Positions 33,936 to 45,300 of a DNA stretch of 64,000 nucleotides are shown here, one piece after another. This DNA comes from Bacteroidales bacterium (GTDB lineage: Bacteria; Bacteroidota; Bacteroidia; Bacteroidales; JAADJA01). The DNA lies in the NCBI GenBank assembly GCA_020052415.1, contig JAGVPB010000066.1, positions 30,209 to 94,208 of the forward strand, in the 5' to 3' direction. The notes beneath the pieces are model-generated. The model saw only the letters and a program-made list of their open reading frames with translations, had not been told where the DNA came from and searched no databases. The position numbers were made by a program, and so were the translations under genes. Positions within the stretch are counted from its first letter, which is position 1. Each line of letters starts with the position of its first letter.

Positions 33936-35837
33936 ATGAGCGATATTGTAAAACATGAGTGTGGTATTGTCCTGATACGGTTGCTTAAACCTCTTGAGCA
34001 TTACCTTTCAAATTACGGCACCAGCTTTTATGGCTTGAAAAAGCTTCATCTTTTAATGCAGAAACAGCATAATCGCGGGCAGGATGGCGCAGGGATCGCT
34101 GGTTGTAAAATCGGAATTACTCCCGGAAATAAATATATCAGCCATATTCGTTCAAATTCCGATAGCCCGATAAAAGAAATATTCAATCAGATTTTCGATA
34201 AAATAGCTGAAGTCAGGAAGAAAAGTCCACACCGGCTTAATGATACACAATGGGTAAAGGAAAATCTGGATTTCAGCGGCGAATTATTCCTTGGCCATTT
34301 GAGATATGGAACCTTTGGGAGCAATGAGATTGAAAACCTTCATCCTGTGATCAGGTCGAACAACTGGAAAACACGTAACCTTGTTCTGGCCGGAAACTTT
34401 AATATGACCAATGTAGATGAACTTTTTAAGCGCCTCGTGGACTATGGCCAGTATCCGGTAGAAACCTCCGACACCATTACTATTTTGGAGAAAATTGGTC
34501 ATTTTCTTGATCAGGAAAATGAATTGTTGTATAGGCAGTTAAAAATAAAAGGGTTTACAAAAAAAGAAAGCACAGAAAAAATTGCAGACGATCTGGATAT
34601 AAGGAGAATTTTACAAAAATCATCGGTAAACTGGGATGGTGGATATACAATTGTGGGATTTTTGGGACATGGCGATGCATTTGTCATGAGGGATCCGGCA
34701 GGAATAAGGCCTGCTTTTTACTACAAAGATGATGAAGTTGTCGTGGCAACATCAGAAAGGCCTGCCATTCAAACCGCTTTTAATGTTAGTATTGATAAGA
34801 TTAAAGAACTCAAGCCGGGTCACGCGCTTATCATTAAAAAGAATGGCAAGGTGAGTGAACTGCAATTTCATACACCGGTTCCTAAAAAATCCTGTTCTTT
34901 CGAGAGAATTTATTTTTCGAGGGGTACCGACAGGGATATTTACCTTGAAAGAAAGAAATTAGGTAAGCTTCTTGCACCCGAAATCCTGCAGGAAATTGAT
35001 TATGACCTTAAAAATACCGTTTTCTCTTACATTCCCAATACAGCTGCAGTAGCATTTCGCGGGCTTGCCGAAGAGTTGGAAATGTTTTGCAATCGAATAA
35101 AAAAAGAAAAGATTCTTCAATTGGGCAATAACATTACTGCAGAAGAACTGGATGAAATATTTCAACTGAGACCACGGATTGAAAAAATTGCAGTTAAAGA
35201 CATAAAATTAAGGACCTTCATTACTCAGGATAATCAAAGGGATGATCTTGTAGGCCACGTGTACGATGTTACCTATGGAATTATCCACAGGGGAGTTGAT
35301 AATCTTGTTGTGCTGGATGATTCGATAGTTCGTGGTACCACCTTAAAGCAAAGCATCATCAGGATACTTGATAAGCTGGGGCCTAAAAAAATCATCATTG
35401 CCTCCTCAGCGCCTCAAATCCGTTACCCGGATTGTTATGGTATAGATATGGCCAGGCTCAGCGATTTTATCGCATTCAGAGCAACCGTTGATTTATTAAA
35501 GGATTCTAAAAGACAGGATATCATTAATTCGGTTTATAAAAAATGCAAGGAACAGGAAGGCAGGCCAAAAGAAGAAATTATTAATTATGTAAAAGATATT
35601 TACAAGCCATTTAATCCTTCACAGATTTCGGATAAGGTCGCTCAAATGCTGACTACTCAGGAAATCAATGCCAAAATCAAGATCATCTATCAATCCATTG
35701 AAAACCTTCATGAAGCCATACCTGAGCATACCGGTGACTGGTACTTTACAGGAAATTACCCTACTCCCGGCGGGAATAAAGTGGTAAACAAATCCTTTAT
35801 CAATTATATCGAAGGAAGAAACGAAAGAGCCTATTGA
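33936..35837 (+). CDS. PurF-like amidophosphoribosyltransferase (second, divergent type)
   Basis: 633 residues, longer than the ~470-510 of standard PurF. Residues 1-8 look like a propeptide ending in Glu before Cys9-Gly-Ile, the Ntn nucleophile. HNRGQDGAGI and MRDPAGIRPAFYY are conserved in the glutaminase half. The usual HNG oxyanion motif is changed (AGNFNMTN). The transferase half has VVLDDSIVRGTT (PRPP loop, about 457-470) and SAPQIRYPDCYGIDM. Extra helical insertions fill the middle and C-terminus. It resembles the long PurF paralogue I associate with Bacteroidota. Whether it makes phosphoribosylamine or transfers ammonia elsewhere is not settled by sequence. Confidence 0.82.
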   Translation: MSDIVKHECGIVLIRLLKPLEHYLSNYGTSFYGLKKLHLLMQKQHNRGQDGAGIAGCKIGITPGNKYISHIRSNSDSPIKEIFNQIFDKIAEVRKKSPHRLNDTQWVKENLDFSGELFLGHLRYGTFGSNEIENLHPVIRSNNWKTRNLVLAGNFNMTNVDELFKRLVDYGQYPVETSDTITILEKIGHFLDQENELLYRQLKIKGFTKKESTEKIADDLDIRRILQKSSVNWDGGYTIVGFLGHGDAFVMRDPAGIRPAFYYKDDEVVVATSERPAIQTAFNVSIDKIKELKPGHALIIKKNGKVSELQFHTPVPKKSCSFERIYFSRGTDRDIYLERKKLGKLLAPEILQEIDYDLKNTVFSYIPNTAAVAFRGLAEELEMFCNRIKKEKILQLGNNITAEELDEIFQLRPRIEKIAVKDIKLRTFITQDNQRDDLVGHVYDVTYGIIHRGVDNLVVLDDSIVRGTTLKQSIIRILDKLGPKKIIIASSAPQIRYPDCYGIDMARLSDFIAFRATVDLLKDSKRQDIINSVYKKCKEQEGRPKEEIINYVKDIYKPFNPSQISDKVAQMLTTQEINAKIKIIYQSIENLHEAIPEHTGDWYFTGNYPTPGGNKVVNKSFINYIEGRNERAY

Positions 35838-35854
35838 ACCAGGAATCCTGTTGC

Positions 35855-36259
35855 CTAAAGTTTTATAAACTCTTTGTAAATTGAATCAGCCGTTATTTTA
35901 AATTCATCAGGTGTAAGACTAATCCTCGGATTGCTGAAGTTAAGCTCATTCCCTATTCCTTTTAACGGCACAAGATGAACATGGGCATGCGGAACGTCAA
36001 GGCCATAAACCATAAGTCCAACGCTCTTGCAGGCAGTACTGCTTTTAAGGGCGGCAGATACCTTTTTAATAAAGGCAAATAACCCTGAATAAGTTTCAGC
36101 ATCAAGGTCAAACAAATAGTCCACTACTACTTTAGGCACTGCAAGTGTATGGCCCTTAGCCAGAGGATTGATATCGAGAAAAGCATAGTAACGGTCATCC
36201 TCGGCAACTTTATAAGAAGGAATTTCTCCGTCAATGATCTTTTTAAAAATACCTGACAT
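35855..36259 (-). CDS. HIT family nucleotide hydrolase
   Basis: 134 residues. The histidine triad HAHVH is at 91-95, near VYGLDVPHAHVHLVPL. NPLAKGHTLAVPK is the family-typical mid motif. It hydrolyses nucleoside phosphoramidates or similar adenylylated compounds (Hint/HinT-like). It lies 11 bp after greA on the same strand, so it is cotranscribed with it. Convergent with the PurF-like gene. Confidence 0.94.
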   Translation of the reverse strand: MSGIFKKIIDGEIPSYKVAEDDRYYAFLDINPLAKGHTLAVPKVVVDYLFDLDAETYSGLFAFIKKVSAALKSSTACKSVGLMVYGLDVPHAHVHLVPLKGIGNELNFSNPRISLTPDEFKITADSIYKEFIKL

Positions 36260-36270
36260 AGTCTGTGAAT

Positions 36271-36744
36271 TTATCTTGAAATTTCAATTATTTCAAAAGG
36301 TATAACTCCAGCTGGTACATGAATATCAACCATGTCACCAACCTTTTTACCTAAAAGTCCTTTTGCAATTGGCGAATTTACGGAAATTTTTCCGGTTTTA
36401 AAGTCGGCTTCCTGTTCGGGGACCAGGGTGTATTTTGTCGAAGTGTTATTTTTCAGGTTCTTAATGATCACCGACGACATTAGCAATACTTTAGTTGAAT
36501 CCAGTTTGGATTCGTCCAGTTCCCTCGCGTTCTGAATTATATCCTGCAATTTTCCAATTTTCAGTTCGAGCATACCCTGAGCATCTTTGGCCGCTGCATA
36601 TTCTGCGTTTTCAGAAAGATCACCCTTATCACGTGCCTCTGCAATCTGTTTTGAAATTGCCGGCCTCTCAACCATAATCAGCTGTTCGAGTTCTTCTTTG
36701 AGCTTCTGTATTCCCTCTTTGGTATAATAATTCACCTTTGTCAT
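36271..36744 (-). CDS. greA: Transcription elongation factor GreA
   Basis: 157 residues, standard length. The N-terminal coiled coil carries the conserved acidic-tip region ARDKGDLSENAEYAAAKD. The FKBP-like C-terminal domain includes ISVNSPIAKGLLGKKVGD. It stimulates RNA cleavage in backtracked RNA polymerase. It heads a greA-HIT pair. The terminator of the PorV operon lies about 36 bp upstream. Confidence 0.96.
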   Translation of the reverse strand: MTKVNYYTKEGIQKLKEELEQLIMVERPAISKQIAEARDKGDLSENAEYAAAKDAQGMLELKIGKLQDIIQNARELDESKLDSTKVLLMSSVIIKNLKNNTSTKYTLVPEQEADFKTGKISVNSPIAKGLLGKKVGDMVDIHVPAGVIPFEIIEISR

Positions 36745-36774
36745 AGTATCACAACTTTAAGATTTAAAAAAGTG

Positions 36775-36798
36775 AAAAAGACCCTTGAAATAAGGGTC
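36775..36798 (-). terminator. Intrinsic terminator of the TonB receptor-T9SS protein-PorV operon
   Basis: GACCCTT (36780-36786) and AAGGGTC (36792-36798) form a 7-bp stem with a 5-nt loop, extendable by two weaker pairs. On the minus strand it is followed by TTTTTC. It is 44 bp after the PorV-family stop and before greA. Confidence 0.85.
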
Positions 36799-36841
36799 CT
36801 TTAAATCATTAAAATATAGTATCAGGTTAAACCGCTATTGC

Positions 36842-37909
36842 TTACAATGTAAATCTTACTCCAATAGTATGAATGGGTTTGAAGTTCTCAACAGGCCTGA
36901 ATGAATAATCAACCGCAAATACTGAACTTGATCCTTTTTTCAATGGTGCCTGAACCGAAAATCCACCGGCAAATCCCCTTTCAACATTAGTTTTTGTAGG
37001 ATCGGTAATCGGTTTCGTAATACCCTCTTCGTATGTATATGCCCCTCTCAGAATTACATAATCCCTGAAGGAATATTCGGCACCGAAAGCAAACTGGTCT
37101 TTTTTAAATGAATTCGAAATGAAGGTGCCTGCGAGGGTAAACCTTGATTTTTCAATCAGAAAATCATAAGCTGCCCCAATGTTCAATTGGGTTGGGATTT
37201 CAAACGACGCTCCTCTTTGGGTAAACGAAAACTGGTTGTCATTGTTCGGAACAAATCCCTGTAAAGCATAGCCATCACCCGAGAATCTCATTTTACCAAT
37301 ACCGATATTTCTCAACGAAATTCCGAATTTAATATTCTCCTTTTCACCTGTAACATATTGAATACCGGCATCAAGTGCAATTCCCTGTGCGGATGCATCT
37401 GAAATGGATTCGGAAATAACCTTTAAGGTCATGCCTCCAAAAATACTGTTGGAAAAAGCCTTTGCATAGGAAATATTTACATTAAGATACCGGGGCGAAA
37501 ATTTTCCAATACCTCCGTCAGGCAGGTCCTCTTCTGTAATTTCAATTTCTCCGAAATTGAGCGACATAAAACTGAAACCAAAGACACCGGATTCACCGAC
37601 CCGTTGAGCAAGGCCAGCCGTCATCAGCCTGATGTCGGCTCCTCTCATCCAGTCGGCATAGGAAAACGACAGCTCTGTTTTCGGAGTATGTGCCAGCCCA
37701 GCGACATTATTAAAGATGCCATCAATGCCTCTTACACAGGCTACATTGGCGCCTCCCCAACCTGAGTTTCTTGCCCAGGGATTGATAAGCAATTCGTCGG
37801 CTCCAGCCTGTCCGGCCCTGTCTTTATTCCCGGCAGTGACATTGTCCACGGGAATCGTTATTATCGTCATTAAGAATATTGCAACCAGGTATTTATAAAA
37901 GTTCTTCAT
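36842..37909 (-). CDS. PorV/PorQ family outer-membrane protein
   Basis: 355 residues: signal peptide (about 1-26), then a FadL-like beta-barrel. AGQAGADELLINPWARNSGWGGANVA and GIDGIFNNVAGLAHTPKTEL are hallmarks of PorV-family proteins. PorV binds type IX secretion substrates at the outer membrane and passes them to the attachment complex. This copy sits directly after a T9SS-sorted giant protein, so it is probably a dedicated partner and not the housekeeping PorV. Barrel strands end with VRFTL. The operon terminator follows. Confidence 0.9.
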   Translation of the reverse strand: MKNFYKYLVAIFLMTIITIPVDNVTAGNKDRAGQAGADELLINPWARNSGWGGANVACVRGIDGIFNNVAGLAHTPKTELSFSYADWMRGADIRLMTAGLAQRVGESGVFGFSFMSLNFGEIEITEEDLPDGGIGKFSPRYLNVNISYAKAFSNSIFGGMTLKVISESISDASAQGIALDAGIQYVTGEKENIKFGISLRNIGIGKMRFSGDGYALQGFVPNNDNQFSFTQRGASFEIPTQLNIGAAYDFLIEKSRFTLAGTFISNSFKKDQFAFGAEYSFRDYVILRGAYTYEEGITKPITDPTKTNVERGFAGGFSVQAPLKKGSSSVFAVDYSFRPVENFKPIHTIGVRFTL

Positions 37910-37953
37910 GCTGATATAATTTTATTGTTTTTTATTTTCAGATCATTTATAAT

Positions 37954-40900
37954 TTAGAATTGTTTGAAGTCTTCAATTCTCAATGACCCGAACCATTTTA
38001 CAATTCTTTCCTCTTTTGAAATTTCATCCTTCACATGCACCAGGTAAATGCCGCCGGCAATCGGAATCCCGGCCTGGTTTTTCAAATCCCAGTCAATGTA
38101 AGTGATAGGATCGTCTTTTGTGAATTTCCTGATCAATGTACCGCTGATATTGTATATAGACACTGTGCATTTCTCGGGTAAATTGGTTATTTTAACCCTG
38201 TTATCGAGAGGCACAAGTTCATATTTCGAATATGCATAATACGGATTCGGAACTACGCTGATCAGATCGAGATCGCTGAGAGCTTTGTCCTCATTGTATT
38301 CGGTAGTTGAAATGCCTTCTGTTGAGAACTCGTACATCGGGAAGTGGTTGTTTTCACTCCCGGCTTTACTAAGTGGTGATGAAAAGTAACTTTCGTAAGG
38401 CTTTGCAATGTTTATCCTTATTTTCACTTCATTTGACAGCCAGGGCTTATTGGTTATTGACAGCGGAATGCCAACATACATCGCTGATGTGTAAATATAT
38501 GGCAGATAAATGGGTTCATAAATCTTCCGGATCGTATCAATTGAATAGGCAAGAGCTTTTCCAGCATCGTATGCAGGAAAACTATAATCAACCGTTATAC
38601 CGCTGGCGTATGTATCATGAATTTCAGTACTTGCCATCACATAAACATAATGCTTACCACCGAATAATATTTCCTGGGTTGGAATGGTTACATAATTTGG
38701 TGAAGGATTGAAAAGCATGTCGCGTCCGTTTTCACCTGAAAGCCAGGAATCTTCACCGAACATAATATTCAGCCTTTCTCCGGTTTCGAGGTTAAGTGCG
38801 TAGCCGGGAAACCAACCCATACCATGAGCATAGATATAATTGGGATCATCAGGATTGTCAGACACCGCATCGGTGACCGGCCAGCCAGCCGGGACACCAT
38901 TTTTATCAACGGATGCTGCTTTTCTTAATTTGAATCTTTTCCCATGGTTTTCTGCTAAAAATGTATCGGCACACATCTCAATGACCGGGCTTCTTGTCCA
39001 TTTGGATTTATCGGGAGTCATCACAATTTCCACACTTGCAATACCGGCAAGAGTTTTACTCTTGGTTTTGGAAATTGTATTATAAACCGGACCATTTTCA
39101 TCTTCAGCATGCATGGCACACATATAATAAGGAGCCCATGTACCTGAAGCAATTTTTTCATACGCTTCAATATCATCCCACCATGCAAACTGATCACGCC
39201 AGTCGCCGGCACTTGTTCCGGATCGTATCCAGTTAAATGACGATTCCTCATCAAAATCGGAAACACCACCCAGCCACTGTTGTGAGCTATCGGCATATTC
39301 AACGGAAGAAGTCAGCAAACCGTTGTTATCTGCAACAATGCGGTTAACGCCGCTGGTGTCTGTCCCATCCGGAGTAACATTTATTCGTTTGCCTACTTCA
39401 TATAAACCAGGATAGAAAATGGGTTTAAACGTGACTGAAATACCGAGCCCGGTAAAAATCTGCTCGTAATTAATATTTGTCCCGATATCCGAATTATATT
39501 TAATCCCGGTTGCATTATCAATAAGCCACCATTTCCTCACGGCATTCACTCCGGCAGTATCACCGCCTGAAAGAACATCAGGTGCTTCCGCAACGTTGTA
39601 AAAGGTATGACGGAACCAGGAGGTATCGAACTTTATTGTATAGGTGGCATTTTTCACATTTAACGGATCAATGACCTTAATATTTACGGGGCCAAAGCCG
39701 CTTTTATAGGTAGCAGTATATGCAATAGGATAATCATCCTGCCCATAATTGTATTTAAATACCGTATCGGTTACCAGCCCGGTAACGGAATCTGTTACAA
39801 ACGAATCAATAACCAGGTATGCAGGTGGTTTGCTTAATATTTCATCTATGGTTGCATCTGTAAGGTCAAGAACCATTCCACCGTTTCCCTGTCCTTCTAT
39901 TCTTGTGACTTCAGGGCCTTCACCGAAATCCGAATTCATGACAACGCCATTGATTGACTTGTGAGGAATTACAGTATATAGTGAAATATTTTTACGGCCG
40001 GCCAGGTACGGTTTTTTCTGACCATCAAGCGCGTTTGGATCCGTCGGATCATAATCTTTATAATTATTATAACCATAGGCTATTGCACTGTAATAGTATT
40101 GTTTGTTATTAATAAGAGTTTTGTCGCCTGTAGCGAAGGCATCTTCTGTAAGCCTGAAAGCGTGAACAATATCATTGTCGCCCCCCTCAACTTCTATCAC
40201 CGGTACATTTGCACCAATGTTATTATCGTATTTATAATTAACTATTTTACCTATGCCATTCTTCACATCAAACTGTCCAACCAGCCTGACTTTATCTACA
40301 TCATAGCGACTTTCGGCAACGGTAACATTGGCATCTTTAAGCTGAAATATCTGGTATCCCTCAAACGTAAAATAAGGATCGTAATCATTGGATACTGCTT
40401 TAATCTGCGGATCGAGTTCTTTGTAGGCTTCCTTGTAATTATTTGAAGTAGGGCTATTGGAAATATAAACGATGACTTCTTTTTCAAGTTCTTCAAAAGT
40501 TAAATCCGGTGCATCGGGACCATCAATAACTTTAAAGCAATTTTCGAACAATGCCTGGCACTTGTCATCAACAGTTCTTAATAACTGTACAGACGCCCAT
40601 GGCCCTCCGGCTGTCGCCCTTGCCCATGGAATACCGACAGTAATGTAGTTTACGGCTCCCGATTTTAAAGTAAAAGGACCTGCTGATTGCATAAAACGAC
40701 GATCCGATGGAGGATTTCCGGCAGTTTCTTCTGTCCAGTAAAGTCCGTTTGCATTATAACCTCCGTTAGGCGGTTGCCCTGCTGTCCCCCAGTTACAGGG
40801 ATCAGAATCTCCGGGGAACATGAAATCACATTCGGGACCCACTGCGCCACCAGCTGCATTATATGCATTGCCGCCATAAAGCATCCTCTGATTATTTTTC

Positions 40901-42351
40901 CAGATACCACGGAGGAAGAGATAGTACTCGGGTGCATTATCGGGGTCACCCTGATCTCCACCCGAATTGTTATGGTAAACAAACCGTCTCATACCAAAAC
41001 GTTCATCATCTACAATTCCATTTCCGAAATTGATTCCGTTGATGGCCTCTGCTCTGACTTTAAACATATCGGAAAATTCATCATCTTCCCCATAGGTCCT
41101 TAAAACTTCCGAACCGTTGTGGCTGACAATTTCGCAACTTCCATCGTAGGAAGGGCCTAAGAGCCCGTCCCCCCTGAAAGAAGGATTATCGCAGGTATCA
41201 GGATCCATGTAGGGTCCCTGGAAAAAGTCAACACCAATGGCGGGAGGCTGATCTCCATACGATTCCGGTCCGCCGGCATCAACAGGTATTCCGTTGTAGC
41301 AATAACCCAATCCTCTGAAAACATCACAGCCAATATAATCATCCCATGCATATCCAAGATCGGTATCTACCCAGGGACTGAAGTAGGTTTGTGTTAATTC
41401 ATAGGTTGAACGGTTTATTATTTCGTAAGTATAAAAGGTCATGTTATTGATTTCGTCATTGGTGGAGAATCCAAAAGCCTGAGCCCTTATTTCCATACCA
41501 ATAGCGGCGCCATCGGTTTCCGTATGGATGTTTCCTTTGTCATTAAAAACCCACCACATTGTTTCATCGCCTTTGAGTACCTGATCCACGAGAATTCCAC
41601 CAAAATATCTTTCATACAGCTCGGATTCCATCGTTGGTGTAGGTACATAACTTGGATCACCGGCGTAATTGAGAGGGCATAATTCATTAGTCAAATCATA
41701 ATAAGGATAGTCGCCTCTTGTCGGGTCATATTCTCCATCGCCATCGGCATCTTTAAAAGGTGCGAGATAAAAACTCTGGCCTTTTGAAATATCGCCATGA
41801 GCAGGGTATTCATAAAAATATTCCGGTATCTGATAATCCGGACTTGGTATAAATGCACCCGTTTCAGGATTGGTGTGTTTTATATACTCATCAACATCAG
41901 CCCTTTTAATTATGAAGAATTTATCCCAGGCATTACAGGTTTCTTCATCAATGGATGCAGTGCCGTCAATTGTGAGCGGACCCGTCCAGTAATCCTGTCC
42001 AACCTGACGATATCTCAATCCGGCGAGCTTTAGCTGGTTATTGATGTCCAAACCACCGATCCATAATGACCCGGAAAACAATGATGTTGCCGAACCATTT
42101 GCAGGAACGAAATACTGGGCTCCAATGCCACCTGGCAAATCCCACCACATATCGCCGCCAGTATTGATACGCGCACGGACATTATTAACCTGTAAAAAGC
42201 GGAATCCTGAAGGAGCGCCGCAACCTGCCGCTGTAGATTTAATACTTTGTGTGCTTTTAAAGTTGCCAAACTGAAATTCTTCAGCAGAAACCCATCGGGC
42301 AATACTTAAACACAACAGTAAAACAAACAGAATCCGGACTATATTTCTCAT
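37954..42351 (-). CDS. Giant surface protein with T9SS sorting domain
   Basis: 1465 residues with a signal peptide (about 1-22). A conserved N-terminal module has NNVRARINTGGDMWWDLPGG (54-73), SLWIGGLD, LRYRQVGQDYWTGPL and CNAWDKFF. An EF-like calcium motif DADGDGEYDP starts at 201. TFYTYEIINRSTYELTQTYF and WVDTDLGYAWDDYIGCDVFRG (about 305-347) form a second conserved block. These blocks recur in T9SS proteins I remember from Bacteroidota and Ignavibacteria, always of unknown function. The last ~90 residues form a T9SS sorting domain (SVVPNPYYAYSKYELVP ... GIYLVHVKD). Many Cys residues suggest disulfides. Cargo of the adjacent PorV-like protein is the natural reading. Confidence 0.85.
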   Translation of the reverse strand: MRNIVRILFVLLLCLSIARWVSAEEFQFGNFKSTQSIKSTAAGCGAPSGFRFLQVNNVRARINTGGDMWWDLPGGIGAQYFVPANGSATSLFSGSLWIGGLDINNQLKLAGLRYRQVGQDYWTGPLTIDGTASIDEETCNAWDKFFIIKRADVDEYIKHTNPETGAFIPSPDYQIPEYFYEYPAHGDISKGQSFYLAPFKDADGDGEYDPTRGDYPYYDLTNELCPLNYAGDPSYVPTPTMESELYERYFGGILVDQVLKGDETMWWVFNDKGNIHTETDGAAIGMEIRAQAFGFSTNDEINNMTFYTYEIINRSTYELTQTYFSPWVDTDLGYAWDDYIGCDVFRGLGYCYNGIPVDAGGPESYGDQPPAIGVDFFQGPYMDPDTCDNPSFRGDGLLGPSYDGSCEIVSHNGSEVLRTYGEDDEFSDMFKVRAEAINGINFGNGIVDDERFGMRRFVYHNNSGGDQGDPDNAPEYYLFLRGIWKNNQRMLYGGNAYNAAGGAVGPECDFMFPGDSDPCNWGTAGQPPNGGYNANGLYWTEETAGNPPSDRRFMQSAGPFTLKSGAVNYITVGIPWARATAGGPWASVQLLRTVDDKCQALFENCFKVIDGPDAPDLTFEELEKEVIVYISNSPTSNNYKEAYKELDPQIKAVSNDYDPYFTFEGYQIFQLKDANVTVAESRYDVDKVRLVGQFDVKNGIGKIVNYKYDNNIGANVPVIEVEGGDNDIVHAFRLTEDAFATGDKTLINNKQYYYSAIAYGYNNYKDYDPTDPNALDGQKKPYLAGRKNISLYTVIPHKSINGVVMNSDFGEGPEVTRIEGQGNGGMVLDLTDATIDEILSKPPAYLVIDSFVTDSVTGLVTDTVFKYNYGQDDYPIAYTATYKSGFGPVNIKVIDPLNVKNATYTIKFDTSWFRHTFYNVAEAPDVLSGGDTAGVNAVRKWWLIDNATGIKYNSDIGTNINYEQIFTGLGISVTFKPIFYPGLYEVGKRINVTPDGTDTSGVNRIVADNNGLLTSSVEYADSSQQWLGGVSDFDEESSFNWIRSGTSAGDWRDQFAWWDDIEAYEKIASGTWAPYYMCAMHAEDENGPVYNTISKTKSKTLAGIASVEIVMTPDKSKWTRSPVIEMCADTFLAENHGKRFKLRKAASVDKNGVPAGWPVTDAVSDNPDDPNYIYAHGMGWFPGYALNLETGERLNIMFGEDSWLSGENGRDMLFNPSPNYVTIPTQEILFGGKHYVYVMASTEIHDTYASGITVDYSFPAYDAGKALAYSIDTIRKIYEPIYLPYIYTSAMYVGIPLSITNKPWLSNEVKIRINIAKPYESYFSSPLSKAGSENNHFPMYEFSTEGISTTEYNEDKALSDLDLISVVPNPYYAYSKYELVPLDNRVKITNLPEKCTVSIYNISGTLIRKFTKDDPITYIDWDLKNQAGIPIAGGIYLVHVKDEISKEERIVKWFGSLRIEDFKQF

Positions 42352-42393
42352 AACTGAAATAGTTTTAATTTCTTCAATCTGTAATATTAATAT

Positions 42394-45300
42394 TTAAAAG
42401 TTAAACTGCAAGCCCAATCTGATTTGACGGGGTGAGCTGTAACTACCCGGAGAATTAATTCTTACACTGTAAAGATCACGGTAACTCTGGGGATCAATTT
42501 GTGTATTAATTTCCCGCTGCCATTCGGCTGCAGCAAGATAACCATCGTCATCCGGAATACCTGTAGCTGCATAAACGGCAAGCACATTTTCAGTATCGAA
42601 CAAATTCAATACCTGTAAATAAACATCGAAATAGGCTTTGTTTTTCCCCTCACCCATACCAATATAAAACTCCTTATCCAAACGCATATCTACTCTGAAT
42701 TGCCATGGTAACCTGGAGCCGTTTATGGTTCCTTTCAGCACTCTGGTTCCGCCAGAATTAAAAGCAAGTATGTTTTCCTGAGCCGTATAAGGAGTGCCTG
42801 AGCCGCCAGTAATTGTGAAATTAACACCGGTATTGGATAAAACCTGCACTGCCTTTTCGTTTTCTGTTCCTTTTCTTGTTCGAAAAACCGGACCATTGTA
42901 ATCTTTACCTTCTCCATACCTGTAGTCAAGTGAAATATTGAAATTATGACGCCTGTCCCAGTTTAAAGGATTGGTTGTACGAAGGTTGGGCAGTCCAGAG
43001 GCAACAAGAGCCGCAGCGGTTGTTGTGCTCGAACCGGTTCCTTCGGCAAACTGCAAAGTATAACTTGCATTGAGCCTTGTATTGCTGCTTAAACGACGCA
43101 AGTCGTATGTTACAGTCAATCCCTTAACGGTACCAAAATCAAGGTTATTAAATGATGTATAATCCCTGGGATATGCTCCATTATACCTGTAAATCTGAAT
43201 ATCATCACGCATTTCACGATAAAAAGCGGTGAGTTTGAGTGAAGATTTTATTGACAATTTTTGCTGAAATCCCAGTTCATAGTCAATTGTCTTTGTCGGC
43301 TTAAGGTTTGGATTATCAATGTTTCCTCCAATATTATTGATAAAATAATATGCTGACGGATCAAATCTTTGATTTTCCAAAGGCCTTTGAGTAAGTACAT
43401 CATAATGGGCAAAGAATAACGCTTCGTCAGAAATCGGGAATGAAAATGAAATTCTTGGCATAACGTTGACCTGTGGTTCATAATCTTTAAATGCTTTTGA
43501 ATTCACGCTGGTCTGGCTTGGATCTTCAAGTAAAGGAGAAATACCCGCTCCCCTGTCGAGAATAAAGGGATCCTGAATTTCAACTCCTTCTGCATTAAAC
43601 CAGGTAAATTCGTTTCTGTAACCTGTTATTTCTGTAGGTGCAGTCACGCTGTTAACATAAACAACATAATCATCTCCCATATTTCCCGGATGATTTACGA
43701 GTGTACCACCCAAATTGGTGACTTCATTAACTGTTTTTGCAGGATACATAAGGAAAGGATCCTTTAGAACCGGCTGATTTGCATCAAACCTGTCAACTCT
43801 TACACCAATATTAAAGATAAGATCATTGAAAGCAAATTTATCCTGTATGTAGCCGGCCATATAGATCGGTTCGTAAGCAGGAATCGGACGTGTATGATCA
43901 CCGTTTTCGTCTAATTGTGTAAAGAAATCCTCTATGCTTGGTTTGGAAGTTAATTTATTTCCATAATAGTCATAACCATAAGCATACGCGATGTAATTTC
44001 CGTCATTCAGCAATTCATCCGCGCTGAACATGTCAATTGAATAAAGATCACCATCCACCTGTGTGGTGTGAATAATTCCGTCTTTATCATAATATTGTAT
44101 GGTATGATCGTCAAAGCTGTAGGAGTCAATTAAAATGAAATCAAGTCCCTTCTCGTCAAGTCCAAGTTTATTTCTAAGGTTCTTATCAAATGTAAACTGA
44201 GAAATTTCATCATACTTCCTGTAATAAAAAATGGCATTATCGCTGGCAAGGTAATCAAGCTGAGGGTTATCAACGTCCAGTTCCTTGATATGAAAATTGG
44301 TCAACCCTCTCATCTTTGTCCAAAGGGCTCTTGCACCGTAATTAAAACCGCGTTCGATTCTCTGGTCATAAATGAAACCGAATTTTAATTCGTGATTTCC
44401 TATATCAGCGGATGCAGAGGCATTTAAAGAAATCTGGCTGCTGTTAAATTCGCCATAACCCGTTTGAATGGTTCCGGGTGCATTCCAGATTCCATAATAT
44501 GCATCAGGTGCATCACCATTTAACAAACCACCTCTAAGTTGCAGCTGATCTGAATTGCTCCAGTTTCCCTCGGTTGCACCGTCTTCCCAGTTGGTCGGGA
44601 AAAGTTCATATATCTGTTCAGTATATCTTGCAATCAAAGGATTATAATCAGAAGCTTCGAATACATAAGCGGTATCAAAATCCCAACTGTTAAGAACAAA
44701 TACATTTTCGTAGGTCACATTATCTATTGTAATTTCATCTCTGAGTTCATAAGTCGGCATCTTGTAGGTAGAATACTTGCCTAAATAGCCGTATTTGAAA
44801 ATGTCGTCCTTATGATCAGGATCCATGGAGCGTGTATTTTGTTGTGAATAGTCCAACTGAAGGCTGTAATACACATTTTTTATCAAAGAAGTACTTTCGC
44901 TGCCCGTAGGAAACCGCTGGGTAAATCGTCCAAACACACGCCATGATTCGTCTTTATACAAATAGTTTTTATCCGCATTGAACATGGTATTTGCAAAACT
45001 GTAAACTTTGCCGTCATCAAGATTATATTGCCCGCCAAAGGTAAAATTCGCGGTATTGCTTGCCCTGAGGTCCAGTTTGGCAGATAGATTTGCGCCATAT
45101 CGGCTGGCATTGGGATTGGTGCTTGTAAGTTCGAGGTTGTCTTTTCTCACGAATTCACCGCTGCGATATGTTCCTCCTGAAGACAATCCTGATGGAACCA
45201 ACGGATATTGCTCAAGGTTTTGCTGAGTTGCATCATTGGCGAGGTAAACACCTTTGGCCGTAGGCCTTTGATCTTTATTATAGTATCCATCACCCGAAAT

